This document shows positions 39,409 to 48,833 of a stretch of DNA of 64,000 nt, piece after piece. A model generated the notes under the pieces. The model was not told the origin of the DNA, ran no database searches, and saw only the letters and a list, made by a program, of their open reading frames with translations. Each line of letters starts with the position of its first letter. The first letter of the stretch is position 1. Origin of the DNA: Staphylococcus kloosii. GTDB taxonomy: Bacteria > Bacillota > Bacilli > Staphylococcales > Staphylococcaceae. The DNA lies in NCBI RefSeq assembly GCF_003019255.1, contig NZ_CP027846.1:2170001-2234000 (forward strand), in the 5' to 3' direction. Both the position numbers and the translations under genes were made by a program.

Positions 39409-41217
39409 TTAAGCTTTCATAAGTTTTTCAAAAGCGTCTAATTTTTGTTCAAACACCTCACATGCTTGTTCAATTGGTTCAGGTGTTGTCATGTCTACCC
39501 CAGCATTTTTTAGTATTTCTATTGGGTAATCTGAGCTACCTTTTTTCAAGAATTCGTTGATATAACGATCCACTGCAGGTTGCCCTTCTGTTAAAATTTG
39601 ATGGCTTAAACTTTGTGCTGCGCTATAACCTGTTGCATATTGATACACATAATAATTCATATAGAAGTGAGGAATTCTTGACCATTCTTTGCTAATATTC
39701 TCATCGGTTTCAACTGCATCGCCAAAATATTGTTTATTTAATTTTGCATATTCTTCATTCATACGATTAGCAGTTAATGGCTCGCCTGCTTCCTCAATAG
39801 CATGAATTTTATGTTCAAATTCTGCAAACATTGTTTGTCGGAATAAAGTAGCTCTAAAACGTTCTAATTCTTGGTTTAACAATAATAAACGACGTTCATC
39901 GTCTAAATGTTTGTCCATATAATCACTTAATAACGCTTCGTTACAAGTAGAAGCGACTTCCGCAACAAATATAGTGTAATCACTAAGATTTGAAGGCTGA
40001 TTTTGACGACTGAAATAACTGTGTGCAGAATGTCCAAATTCATGTACTAAAGTGTATAAATCTGAAACTGTATCTGACCAGTTAAGTAAAATAAATGGAT
40101 TTGTTAAATGTCCACCTGAAGAATAACCACCTGAACGTTTACCTTTATTTTCATAAACGTCCACCCAGCCATTATTTAGACCTTCATTGACTACATTCAT
40201 ATATGTTTCGCCCATAGGTTGTAGTGCTTTAATCATCCACTGTTTAGCCTCTTCATAGGGCATTTCAAACTTCACGTTTTTCACAAGTGGCGTATATAAG
40301 TCATACATTTTCATGTCATCTAAACCTAAAAGTTCCTTACGTAATTCAGTGTAACGATGTAATAATGGTAAATATTTATGAACCGTTTTTACTAAATTAT
40401 CATACACTTGTTCAGGGATATGATTACGACTTAATGCTGCTTCTCGTGCAGTTTTGAAGTTATGTGTACGCGCATTAAAAATATTTTTCTTAACTTCCCC
40501 TGCTAATGTTGCACTTAACGTATTGTTGTATGCACCATATTGCTTATAAAAATTATCGAAAGCTGATTTTCTTAATACGCGATCATCTGACTCTAAACAT
40601 TTAATAAATGTACCTTGCGTAAGTGGATGACGATTACCTTCACTGTCTACGGCGTCTTCAAATTCTAAATCGGCATTGCTAAACATACCATAAACATTAT
40701 CAGGCGTTGATAAAGCATCTTGTGCTTCAGTTAACATCTTTTCTTTATCGGCAGATAGTACATGCGGTCTATTTTCATTGATTAGTTGTAAATCAAATTC
40801 ATAACGTTTTAATTTGTCATTTTCACTAATAAATTGTCTTATAGTAGCCTCATCTATTTGTAAAATTTCTGGTACTAAAAAACTCCAACTTGAACTAAAT
40901 TTAATAATTAATTGATGTGCTCTCGCTTCAAATCCTGTATATTTATCATTTGCTGTATCTTGGTCTTGTTTTAAATGAGCGTATACGTATACTTTTTCAA
41001 GTTTAGCTTCTGCTTCATCTTCCAATGCTAAAGCTTGATAAAGTGTTTCGGCACTATCTCCCAAGTGGCCTTTAAATTGTTCTTCTTGTCCTAAATAAGA
41101 TTCTACTTCTTTAAAAGCTTCTTCAAAAGCTTCATCAGATTCAAATATTGTAGTTAAATCCCATGTGTATTCAGGATATTTACGCTCTTGTTCTTCTCTC
41201 GTTAATTGTTGACTCAT
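39409..41217 (-). CDS. pepF: Oligoendopeptidase F
   Basis: The 602-residue M3 zinc metallopeptidase has HExxH at residues 392-396 (LVHEFGHSAHSYFS) and the third ligand in the following EVASTCNEAL segment. It hydrolyses short peptides in the cytoplasm, here plausibly those imported by Opp. The N-terminal M3B region (EYTWDLTTIFESDEAFEEAF) and length are as usual. ATG follows AGGAGGTTTACTTT. It is followed by no close gene; rsaE lies 101 bases beyond its stop on the same strand. Confidence 0.95.
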   Translation of the reverse strand: MSQQLTREEQERKYPEYTWDLTTIFESDEAFEEAFKEVESYLGQEEQFKGHLGDSAETLYQALALEDEAEAKLEKVYVYAHLKQDQDTANDKYTGFEARAHQLIIKFSSSWSFLVPEILQIDEATIRQFISENDKLKRYEFDLQLINENRPHVLSADKEKMLTEAQDALSTPDNVYGMFSNADLEFEDAVDSEGNRHPLTQGTFIKCLESDDRVLRKSAFDNFYKQYGAYNNTLSATLAGEVKKNIFNARTHNFKTAREAALSRNHIPEQVYDNLVKTVHKYLPLLHRYTELRKELLGLDDMKMYDLYTPLVKNVKFEMPYEEAKQWMIKALQPMGETYMNVVNEGLNNGWVDVYENKGKRSGGYSSGGHLTNPFILLNWSDTVSDLYTLVHEFGHSAHSYFSRQNQPSNLSDYTIFVAEVASTCNEALLSDYMDKHLDDERRLLLLNQELERFRATLFRQTMFAEFEHKIHAIEEAGEPLTANRMNEEYAKLNKQYFGDAVETDENISKEWSRIPHFYMNYYVYQYATGYSAAQSLSHQILTEGQPAVDRYINEFLKKGSSDYPIEILKNAGVDMTTPEPIEQACEVFEQKLDAFEKLMKA

Positions 41218-41265
41218 AAAGTAAACCTCCTAATATCGATTTATCTTAATTTTCTCATGACAATG

Positions 41266-42237
41266 CTATTTTTGCACGTCATTACTGCTAAAATTAACAA
41301 ACTGATGTTTAAATTGTCGTACAAGATTATTAACTTGAGTTTTATAGTCAATATTCGTTTCTGCAAACTGTCTAAATTTGATTGTACTTTTAAATTTTTC
41401 GTAAGAATATATATTTAGTTTCAACAATTTATATAGTTGCAATTGCCAACTAATGGGATGTGTTTTTAGGAAGATTTGCTCAGGAAAAATAAAATTCAAG
41501 TTTTCACAAACCCATTGATCGCTCAGTTTTAAATTGTACATAATGCTAAGATTCGGTTCTAATACTGAACGCTTTTTCCTACATTGAGTTAAAAAATTCA
41601 TTCCACATGTACTACTTAATTTATAAGTTATTTTCCTTATATTGTTAGCGTGGCATATTTCAGTTAAGCCATCCACTATTTGCTCACTAATAAATTTATG
41701 ACCTCCAAGAGCGATGATATTTTTAAAACAATATAAGACTTGTTTTCGAGCATTCCATAAAAATAATTGATATTTATATGGATTGATACAAGCAGATTGA
41801 AATGCATTAAGTGATATAACGCTTTTACCGTTAAATGTATCTTCAATAACCCATATGACGATATAGCCTAACTTATTATAGGCACTTGTTCTAGTTTGTA
41901 ACTGCTCTACTGTAATCGGTGAACATTGGATTTCTAAAATGATTTTATTATTTATTAAAATGTCAGGTATTTGATGACATACTTTTAAATAAGGTTCAAT
42001 TTGCACCGCCATACCTAAATCTTTAAGAGCTCGTCCCAAACTATACTTTGCTTGATAATGTACATACGACTCTTCCTTATATGTACAACTAATCTCAAAG
42101 TGCGCAAAATGCGCCCTTTTATATTTCCCTTGCTTAAGTATTAATTTCTGATAACATAATGGACAATAATAATTACAACATTTCGTGGCATTAGCAGCAT
42201 GTTCGATCGTGCCTTGTTTCGTCTTACCGTATAACAC
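41266..42237 (-). CDS. coiA: Competence protein CoiA
   Basis: Initiation is probably GTG at 42237, 8 bases after AGAGG. The 323-residue protein has an N-terminal zinc-finger-like segment (CCNYYCPLCYQKLILKQG), then KRAHFAHF and a nuclease-like core PDILINNKIILEIQCSPIT with the D/E-x-Q pattern of the CoiA family, linked to PD-(D/E)XK nucleases. CoiA helps recombination of incoming DNA during transformation. With comK at the other side of the window, this implies a retained competence regulon, though competence itself is not shown. Confidence 0.9.
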   Translation of the reverse strand: MLYGKTKQGTIEHAANATKCCNYYCPLCYQKLILKQGKYKRAHFAHFEISCTYKEESYVHYQAKYSLGRALKDLGMAVQIEPYLKVCHQIPDILINNKIILEIQCSPITVEQLQTRTSAYNKLGYIVIWVIEDTFNGKSVISLNAFQSACINPYKYQLFLWNARKQVLYCFKNIIALGGHKFISEQIVDGLTEICHANNIRKITYKLSSTCGMNFLTQCRKKRSVLEPNLSIMYNLKLSDQWVCENLNFIFPEQIFLKTHPISWQLQLYKLLKLNIYSYEKFKSTIKFRQFAETNIDYKTQVNNLVRQFKHQFVNFSSNDVQK

Positions 42238-42302
42238 AACAATCACCTCTTAATGTTACACGTGATAATTGACGACATTACTCTTTATAAAGGCAATAAA
42301 AA

Positions 42303-42324
42303 AAGAGCCAAATGTTTGGCTCTT
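42303..42324 (-). terminator. Terminator after mecA
   Basis: AAGAGCCAAA and TTTGGCTCTT form a perfect 10-bp stem with a 2-base loop and seven T following on the minus strand. Confidence 0.9.
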
Positions 42325-42342
42325 CTTCATGTTTATAACAAT

Positions 42343-43059
42343 TTATTGTACTGTGTCAGGGAAATAACGACGTACTTGAGAAGTCACGTTATGACTCATA
42401 ATTACCTTAGCATAATCATTTAAATATACTTCAGATTTATCTGTAGGAGAAGCAAATTCTAATAGTTGGCTATAACTATCATTGATAACTTCTTGGTCTA
42501 CTGATTTATCAAAGTATATTGCATAATAATATTCATTATTAAGACTAAATAATAAGTCTTCAAACTCAGATACACCGATATTGTTATGATAAGCATAACT
42601 AATAACTTCTTCTAAGTCGTTAAATTTCACTATAACTGTGCGTATATTTTGTCGTTTAGACTCGTTTTGTTTTTTACTATTATTATTTGGAGCTTCATTT
42701 TTTTGTTCTAATAGGTCTTCTAGACTCTCTTCTTGATCAAATGTTTGTGATAAGATATCACTAACTTGATAGTCCATTTGTTCATTAGCTTCTTCTTCAG
42801 ACATATTCATTAAATCTTCATTCTTAGATTTAGAAATTGTAACTTCTACGCCTTTTTCAAAAGCATGAACTTGAATCCATAAAGGACCCTCTACGACAAA
42901 GTCTTCTTCCTCATTAACTTCTTCCATCATATTCCAAAAAAATTCTTCTCCACGCTTACGATTAGTCCATAAATCTTCACGTTTGAAACCTCTAGCTTCT
43001 ATGTCGCTATACGTAATAAATAATTTAACTGTTGTATCGTCAACACGCTCTATTCTCAT
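42343..43059 (-). CDS. mecA: ClpCP adaptor protein MecA
   Basis: The 238-residue adaptor (not the methicillin-resistance mecA) has a substrate-binding N-terminal domain (MRIERVDDTTVKLFITYSDIE), an acidic, Asn/Lys-rich linker (about residues 105-135) and a C-terminal ClpC-binding domain (VIVKFNDLEEVISYAYHNNI). It delivers targets such as ComK to ClpCP in bacilli. ATG follows AAGGAGTGAGATGAT. It lies between spx and coiA, as in other staphylococci. Confidence 0.95.
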   Translation of the reverse strand: MRIERVDDTTVKLFITYSDIEARGFKREDLWTNRKRGEEFFWNMMEEVNEEEDFVVEGPLWIQVHAFEKGVEVTISKSKNEDLMNMSEEEANEQMDYQVSDILSQTFDQEESLEDLLEQKNEAPNNNSKKQNESKRQNIRTVIVKFNDLEEVISYAYHNNIGVSEFEDLLFSLNNEYYYAIYFDKSVDQEVINDSYSQLLEFASPTDKSEVYLNDYAKVIMSHNVTSQVRRYFPDTVQ

Positions 43060-43200
43060 ATCATCTCACTCCTTACAGTCGATGAATAGTAATCATATTG
43101 TAGTAGAACGTAGTAAGAATTACAATAAATTTGTTTGATTAATTTTTACTATTTTCTATCGATTCCTTATATTAACATATACCCCAAAATATACCAAAAA

Positions 43201-43227
43201 AACAGCACTCATCATCCCGGTGCTGTT
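43201..43227 (-). terminator. Terminator after spx
   Basis: AACAGCAC and GTGCTGTT form a perfect 8-bp stem around an 11-base loop, followed by seven T on the minus strand. Confidence 0.8.
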
Positions 43228-43348
43228 ACAATTAGTTACATTATATTGGTGATTTATATTTCAAACTATACAATAAAAGTCATAAAACTACGAATTAAAG
43301 ATTATAATCATCAAACGTTGTCTTATGACTCCTTATTATATATTAAAA

Positions 43349-43744
43349 TTAATCAACCATACGTTGCGCTTCTTGCAATTGGAAAGTACGGACTTTTCTT
43401 GGCAAGAATCTTCTGATTTCGTCTTCGTTATAACCAACTTGTAAACGTTTGTCGTCTAAAATAATTGGACGACGTAATAATCCAGGGTTATCTTGAATAA
43501 TTGCATATAAGTCTTGAAGTGGAAGTGCATCAATATCCACGTTTAATTTTTGGTAAGTTTTAGAACGTGTAGAGATAATTTCATCTGTACCATCTTCAGT
43601 CATTTTTAAAATTTGTTTAATTTCATCAATTGTTAAGTGTTCAGAAAAAATGTTACGCTCCGTATACGGAATGTCATGTTCTTGTAACCATGCTTTCGCT
43701 TTACGGCAAGATGTGCAACTTGGTGAAGTAAATAATGTTACCAT
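43349..43744 (-). CDS. spx: Redox-sensing transcriptional regulator Spx
   Basis: ATG at 43744 (MVTLFTSPSCTSCRKAKAWL) follows GGAGAGTGAG and gives 131 residues, the normal Spx length. The disulfide switch is Cys10-x-x-Cys13. RKAKAWLQEHDIPYTERN and RRPIILDDKRLQVGYNEDEI are ArsC/Spx-fold hallmarks. Spx binds the RNA polymerase alpha C-terminal domain and directs the thiol-stress response; its level is set by SpxH-ClpXP. A 36-base upstream extension to another ATG lacks a ribosome site. Confidence 0.97.
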   Translation of the reverse strand: MVTLFTSPSCTSCRKAKAWLQEHDIPYTERNIFSEHLTIDEIKQILKMTEDGTDEIISTRSKTYQKLNVDIDALPLQDLYAIIQDNPGLLRRPIILDDKRLQVGYNEDEIRRFLPRKVRTFQLQEAQRMVD

Positions 43745-44046
43745 ACATCTCACTCTCCTATTATCATGAATAAAATTCATTGTTTAAATTATTTATATGA
43801 TTAAGATTTAGTTGAAAACTAATTAAAATTTATATCTTAACCTTACATAACTATATTATACTGCCCTAAGATTAAAATTAAATGAGAAATTCTTTAAATT
43901 CTAAATTTTTTTAGAAATTAGTAAAATTTCTTTGTTTAATTTACACATAGAAACACTATGTATTAAGTGTAACATAACTTACAAATGATTGAAATACTGT
44001 TATAATGTATAATAAATCAGAAAAAAATAGAAAGTGGGCATCATTA
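43745..44046. promoter_or_regulatory. spx-trpS divergent region with trpS promoter and nested palindrome
   Basis: This 302-bp gap has no gene. On the plus strand TTACAA (43979-43984), 16 bases and TATAAT (44001-44006) place the trpS start near 44013, leaving a leader of about 34 bases, too short for a T-box. Upstream at 43941-43972 is a nested inverted repeat: TTACAC/GTGTAA outside and CATAG/CTATG inside. It could be a regulator site for either gene. Confidence 0.6.
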
Positions 44047-45036
44047 ATGGAAACTCTTTTTTCAGGTATCCAACCTAGTGGTATACCAACAATAGGAAAT
44101 TATATCGGTGCATTAAAACAATTTAGTGAAGTACAAGATAATTACAATTGTTATTTTTGTATTGTTGATCAACATGCCATTACGGTACCTCAAGATCGTT
44201 TAAAACTACGCAAGCAAATTCGACAACTCGCAGCAATCTATTTAGCATCAGGCATTGATCCTGAAAAATCAACGCTATTTATTCAATCTGAAGTTCCTGC
44301 ACATGTACAAGCAAGTTGGATGTTAACGACAATTGCCTCTATAGGTGAGCTAGAACGCATGACTCAATTTAAAGATAAATCACAAAAACAAGTGGACGGC
44401 GTACCAGCAGGATTACTTACATATCCGCCACTTATGGCTGCTGATATTGTAATTTACAATACTAATATTGTCCCTGTCGGGGAAGACCAAAAACAACATA
44501 TGGAATTAACACGTAATTTAGTAGATCGTTTTAATAGCCGTTACAATGATATCCTTATTAAACCTGAAATACGCATGCCAAAAGTTGGTGGCCGTGTAAT
44601 GAGTTTACAAGACCCAACTAAAAAAATGAGTAAAAGTGATGATAACCAGAAAAACTTCATTTCATTATTAGACGAACCTAATGTTGCAGCTAAGAAAATT
44701 AAAAGTGCAGTTACAGATTCTGATGGCGTGATTAAATTTGATCGTGAACAAAAACCTGGTATTACAAACTTATTATCTATTTACTCCAGTTTAACTGATG
44801 AATCTATAGACGAATTAGTCGCAAAATATAAAGATTCAAATTATGGTACATTCAAAGCCGATTTAGCAGAAATCGTTAAAGAATTCCTTACAACTTTCCA
44901 AGAAAAATATAATGACTATTATAATTCAGATAAATTAGACGATATATTAGATGATGGTAGAGATAAAGCACATAAAGCTTCATTTAAAACATTAAAGAAA
45001 ATGGAAAAAGCTATGGGCTTAGGACGCAAAAGATAA
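44047..45036 (+). CDS. trpS: Tryptophanyl-tRNA synthetase
   Basis: I start at ATG 44047 (METLFSGIQPSGIPTIGNYI), giving 329 residues as in S. aureus; an ATG 42 bases earlier overlaps the predicted promoter. It is a class I synthetase with the HIGH-equivalent TIGNYIG and the KMSKS loop (KKMSKSDDNQ, about residue 193). It charges tRNA-Trp using ATP. The ribosome site is weak (AAGTGGG). It is transcribed alone from the promoter at 43979-44006 and ends at a strong terminator. Confidence 0.97.
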   Translation: METLFSGIQPSGIPTIGNYIGALKQFSEVQDNYNCYFCIVDQHAITVPQDRLKLRKQIRQLAAIYLASGIDPEKSTLFIQSEVPAHVQASWMLTTIASIGELERMTQFKDKSQKQVDGVPAGLLTYPPLMAADIVIYNTNIVPVGEDQKQHMELTRNLVDRFNSRYNDILIKPEIRMPKVGGRVMSLQDPTKKMSKSDDNQKNFISLLDEPNVAAKKIKSAVTDSDGVIKFDREQKPGITNLLSIYSSLTDESIDELVAKYKDSNYGTFKADLAEIVKEFLTTFQEKYNDYYNSDKLDDILDDGRDKAHKASFKTLKKMEKAMGLGRKR

Positions 45037-45044
45037 TAAATAAT

Positions 45045-45079
45045 AAGAGGCAAACAATTTTAAAGTTTGCCTCTTTTTT
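45045..45079 (+). terminator. Terminator after trpS
   Basis: AAGAGGCAAAC and GTTTGCCTCTT form a perfect 11-bp stem followed by T. Confidence 0.9.
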
Positions 45080-45088
45080 AATTGAAAA

Positions 45089-45114
45089 ACCCTTCGAGAA
45101 TTATCTCGAAGGGT
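45089..45114 (-). terminator. Terminator after oppA
   Basis: ACCCTTCGAGA and TCTCGAAGGGT form a perfect 11-bp stem around ATTA, followed by TTTTTC on the minus strand. It ends the opp operon 9 bases past oppA. Confidence 0.88.
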
Positions 45115-45122
45115 CATTTTAA

Positions 45123-46781
45123 TTATTTATCTTTTTTCTTTTTACCTGTTTTTCTATCGATACTTTTATCGATGTAAGCATCTTTTAATGTATAATCGCC
45201 ACCAAATTGATGGTAATGAATACCTTTAACTTGTGGATTAGTTAAATGGGCTTCACCTTTTTGGTATATAGGCGCGATTGGTGCTTCATGTAAAAGTAAT
45301 TCTTCAGCTTTTTTCATTGCCGCGTTACGTTCTTTCGTTTTCTTCAGTAACGGACCATTTGCCTCTTTAGTTAATTTGTCATATTCTTTACTACCCCAAC
45401 CAGTGTTGTTTTGTGAATTACCAGTCGTCATCGTATCTAAGAATGTTAATGGATCTGGATAGTCAGGGCCCCAACCAGATAGTGATGCTTCGTAGTTACC
45501 TGATTGTTCTCTTGTTACCCTTTGTTTAAATGGTAACTGCTTAATTTTCATAGTTACACCTGGTAAATTCTTTTCAATCTGAGATTTAATATACTCTGCA
45601 GAAATTTTTGAATCTGGTGTATCTTCAGTATTAAGTGTAAAAGTAAGATTTTTAATACCTAACTCTTTTTTAGCTTTTGCAAGGTTAGCTTTAGCTGCTT
45701 TAGGATTAAATGTTAACGGTGAATTAATTGAATCAGCAAAGTCTTTACCATCCGGTGTTTTAGCAGTTAATTTAGATGTGAAACCATCTACTGGCGCTGA
45801 ACCATCATTTTTAACGCTATCAACATAACCTTGCTTATCAATGGCTTGTGAAATCGCTAAACGCATTTGTTTGTTTTTAAATGCTGGTACTTCTTTTTGA
45901 TTTAGTTTAATAAAGAATGTACTTGCTAATAATCGTTTTGTAAGTGCAGGCTTACCTTTATATTTATCTACTTGATCAGCTGTAATACCTGTATCATCTG
46001 TAGAACCTGTTTCAAATAATGAAGCGCCTGCTTGTTGGTCTTTAAGAATTTTATAGTTTACTCGATCTAAACGGACGTGTTTTTTGTCCCAGTAATCATC
46101 ATTTTTCACAAGTTGGATTTTATCTTCAACTCTCCATTCTTTTATTTTGAATGGACCATTATAAACTGTTTTATCAGCTTTTGTACCATATTGTTCACCG
46201 TATTTCTCTACCGCATGTTTATTAACTGGCATAAATATACCGAACGTTAATAATTCATCAATATAAGGTATCGGTTTAGTCAATTCTACTTTTAACGTAT
46301 GGTCGTCTACTGCCTTAACACCTAAATCTTTAACTTTCTTTTTACCCATATTTACTTCTTCAGCGTTTTTAATATCATACATTATGTAAGCATATTCGGC
46401 ACCTGTATTTGGATTTATAGCTCGTCGCCAAGAATAGACGAAGTCTTGAGCATTTACTGGTTCACCGTTAGACCATTTGGCATCTTTACGTAATTTAATC
46501 GTTAACGTTTTACCACCATTTGATTTCTTCGGCATTTCTTTAGCCACACCTGGAATTGCCTTATCATTTTTATCTAATGTATATAAACCTTCAAAGACTT
46601 GGTTGAAAATTGTAAAAGATACATTATCTGATACTTGAGATGTATCTAAAGATGCCATATCTTGTGATATAACTTTTCTATATACTTGTCCTTTGTCTGA
46701 ATAAATACCATTTCCATTACCACAACCTGCTAGAAAAGTTACAAATGCAATTATTATTATTGGTAATTTGAATTTTTTCAT
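45123..46781 (-). CDS. oppA: Oligopeptide-binding lipoprotein
   Basis: The 552-residue solute-binding protein has a lipoprotein signal (MKKFKLPIIIIAFVTFLAGC; lipidated Cys20), and the SBP_bac_5 fold with RKDAKWSNGEPVNAQDFVYS and PVNKHAVEKYG. It captures peptides outside the membrane and passes them to OppBC. It is the last gene of oppBCDFA, the order of the Opp3 system of S. aureus, which is the main peptide nutrient importer. It lies 18 bases downstream of oppF. Confidence 0.95.
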   Translation of the reverse strand: MKKFKLPIIIIAFVTFLAGCGNGNGIYSDKGQVYRKVISQDMASLDTSQVSDNVSFTIFNQVFEGLYTLDKNDKAIPGVAKEMPKKSNGGKTLTIKLRKDAKWSNGEPVNAQDFVYSWRRAINPNTGAEYAYIMYDIKNAEEVNMGKKKVKDLGVKAVDDHTLKVELTKPIPYIDELLTFGIFMPVNKHAVEKYGEQYGTKADKTVYNGPFKIKEWRVEDKIQLVKNDDYWDKKHVRLDRVNYKILKDQQAGASLFETGSTDDTGITADQVDKYKGKPALTKRLLASTFFIKLNQKEVPAFKNKQMRLAISQAIDKQGYVDSVKNDGSAPVDGFTSKLTAKTPDGKDFADSINSPLTFNPKAAKANLAKAKKELGIKNLTFTLNTEDTPDSKISAEYIKSQIEKNLPGVTMKIKQLPFKQRVTREQSGNYEASLSGWGPDYPDPLTFLDTMTTGNSQNNTGWGSKEYDKLTKEANGPLLKKTKERNAAMKKAEELLLHEAPIAPIYQKGEAHLTNPQVKGIHYHQFGGDYTLKDAYIDKSIDRKTGKKKKDK

Positions 46782-46799
46782 CGAACTCCCCCTTCCCCT

Positions 46800-47744
46800 T
46801 TATAGTTGAGTTTGCGTATAATCTGCTGTTAAATTTTTCGCTTCGTCGTTAGTAACAAACACATAATGTCCTGGTGTTATTTCTTGCAATGAACGTTCGT
46901 TATTTTTTGCTGCATCTTCTTTATAAACGATTCTTTTACGTTCTTTCTCTGAATCTGGATCTGGTTGTGGAATTGCCGATAATAAAGACTTTGTATAAGG
47001 ATGTAACGGATTATGATATATCTCATCTGAAGGTCCTAATTCAACAATTTTCCCAAAGTGCATTACCGCAATTCTATCGGAAATATATTTCACCATTGAT
47101 AAATCATGGGCAATGAATAAGAATGTAATACCATGTTCACGTTGTAATTTTAACAATAAATTAACAACTTGAGCTTGGATTGATACGTCTAAAGCCGAAA
47201 TCGGTTCATCTGCAATAATAAATTCTGGTTCTACTGCCAATGCACGAGCAATACCAATTCTTTGTCGTTGACCACCTGAAAATTCATGCGGATATCTATT
47301 AGCATGTTCTTTACTTAAACCTACCGTTTCCAACATGTCATAAACACGTTTTTTTCTTTCTCTCGTAGAGGAAGCTAATTTATGAATGTCGATACCTTCG
47401 CCAACTATATCCATTACTTTTAATCTTGGATTTAACGATGCATATGGATCTTGGAAAATCATTTGAATTTTTTTATTAAATTTTAATAAGTCTTTTCTAT
47501 TTTTAATCTTTTGAATATCGACACCTTCATATAGGATTTCGCCATCCGTAATATCATTTAATTTAATAATCGCTTTACCAGTCGTTGATTTCCCACAACC
47601 TGACTCACCAACTAAACCAAATGTTTCCCCTTTATAAATATCAAATGAAATATTTTCTATAGCGCGAACTTCATTTTTCTTTCCTTCATTGAAATACTGT
47701 TTTAGATTTTTTACTTCTAATAAAGTTTCCTTATTATTGACCAT
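46800..47744 (-). CDS. oppF: Oligopeptide ABC transporter ATPase OppF
   Basis: The 314-residue ATPase has Walker A GESGCGKSTTGKA, signature FSGGQRQRIGIARAL, Walker B FIIADEPISALD and the C-terminal oligopeptide-type extension (HPYTKSLLSAIPQPDP). It pairs with OppD to power OppBC. The start overlaps oppD by 11 bases, with AGGGTGTCGTTCG before the ATG, so translation is coupled. Confidence 0.95.
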   Translation of the reverse strand: MVNNKETLLEVKNLKQYFNEGKKNEVRAIENISFDIYKGETFGLVGESGCGKSTTGKAIIKLNDITDGEILYEGVDIQKIKNRKDLLKFNKKIQMIFQDPYASLNPRLKVMDIVGEGIDIHKLASSTRERKKRVYDMLETVGLSKEHANRYPHEFSGGQRQRIGIARALAVEPEFIIADEPISALDVSIQAQVVNLLLKLQREHGITFLFIAHDLSMVKYISDRIAVMHFGKIVELGPSDEIYHNPLHPYTKSLLSAIPQPDPDSEKERKRIVYKEDAAKNNERSLQEITPGHYVFVTNDEAKNLTADYTQTQL

Positions 47745-48816
47745 CGAACGACACCCTTTCTACCTGTTGAGGCTTATCGTAATTATTAGGCATGCTACGC
47801 AAACGTTGTTGCACCATTAAAGGCGGGTCAACATGTGGTGCACGTTCATCTAAAAGCCAAGATTTAACAAAGTGTGTAGGTGACACTTTAAACCACGGTG
47901 GCGTTTCTTTAAAATCAACATCCAATGCAAATTTACTACGTCGCGCAAAGGCATCTCCTTTTGGTGGATGTAATAAATCCGGTGGCGTTCCTGGTATAGC
48001 TAATAATTCTGTATCAGACCCAGTTGTTAAATCAGGCATCGATGATAGTAATCCCCATGTATAAGGATGCTTTGGATCATAAAATATCTCACTCGCATCG
48101 CCAGTTTCGACCATCTGTCCACCATACATAACTGCTACTCTATCAGCAATATTCGCGACTACACCTAGGTCATGTGTAATAAAGATGATTGAAGTATCAA
48201 TTTTATCTTGTAATTCTTTCATCAAGTCTAAAATTTGCGCCTGCATCGTTACGTCTAATGCTGTCGTCGGTTCGTCAGCAATAAGGACTTTAGGTTCACA
48301 AGCTAATGCTGTTGCAATAACAATTCTTTGTCTTTGTCCACCAGAGAATTGGTGCGGATAAGCCCCAAATCGTTGCTCTGCATTAGGTAAACCAACTAAA
48401 TTTAAAATTTCAAGTGCTCTTTGCTTAGCTTTAGATTTCGTATAATTTCTATGTTTCATCAGTGGTTCCATTACTTGTTTACCAATTTTCATCGTTGGGT
48501 TTAATGAAGTCATAGGATCTTGGAAAATCATTGAAATATCTTTACCACGTAGTTTAATAAGCTCTTGCTCACTCTTTTTCGCTAAGTCTTCGCCAAGAAA
48601 ATCTATCTTACCTTTTTTAATTCTTCCAGTGTCTCCTTGGAATAGTTTAGTTATCGCCTTTGTTGTTACTGATTTCCCAGAACCAGATTCACCAACGATA
48701 GCTAAAGTTTCCCCTTTGTCTAAATAAAAATCTACACCTCTTACTGCTTGCACTTCCCCTGCGTCAATGTCAAAGGAAACATGCAAGTCGCTCACTTCTA
48801 ATATTCTTTCTGACAT
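47734..48816 (-). CDS. oppD: Oligopeptide ABC transporter ATPase OppD
   Basis: The 360-residue ATPase has Walker A GESGSGKSVTTKA, signature FSGGQRQRIVIATAL, Walker B VLIADEPTTALD and a C-terminal oligo_HPY extension (HPYTWGLLSSMPDL, then IPGTPPDLLHPPKGDAFARR). The family's usual Cys cluster of this extension is replaced: the segment DAFARRSKFALDVDF has no cysteines, as is also common in staphylococcal OppD. It starts 17 bases after oppC behind AAAGGAGGCATTT. Confidence 0.95.
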   Translation of the reverse strand: MSERILEVSDLHVSFDIDAGEVQAVRGVDFYLDKGETLAIVGESGSGKSVTTKAITKLFQGDTGRIKKGKIDFLGEDLAKKSEQELIKLRGKDISMIFQDPMTSLNPTMKIGKQVMEPLMKHRNYTKSKAKQRALEILNLVGLPNAEQRFGAYPHQFSGGQRQRIVIATALACEPKVLIADEPTTALDVTMQAQILDLMKELQDKIDTSIIFITHDLGVVANIADRVAVMYGGQMVETGDASEIFYDPKHPYTWGLLSSMPDLTTGSDTELLAIPGTPPDLLHPPKGDAFARRSKFALDVDFKETPPWFKVSPTHFVKSWLLDERAPHVDPPLMVQQRLRSMPNNYDKPQQVERVSFDGQ

Positions 48817-48833
48817 AATAAATGCCTCCTTTG

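Noticed and set aside
43745..44046. Possible T-box leader of trpS
   Set aside because: No GGTGG-type T-box sequence or specifier stem is visible and the predicted transcript leader is only about 34 bases.
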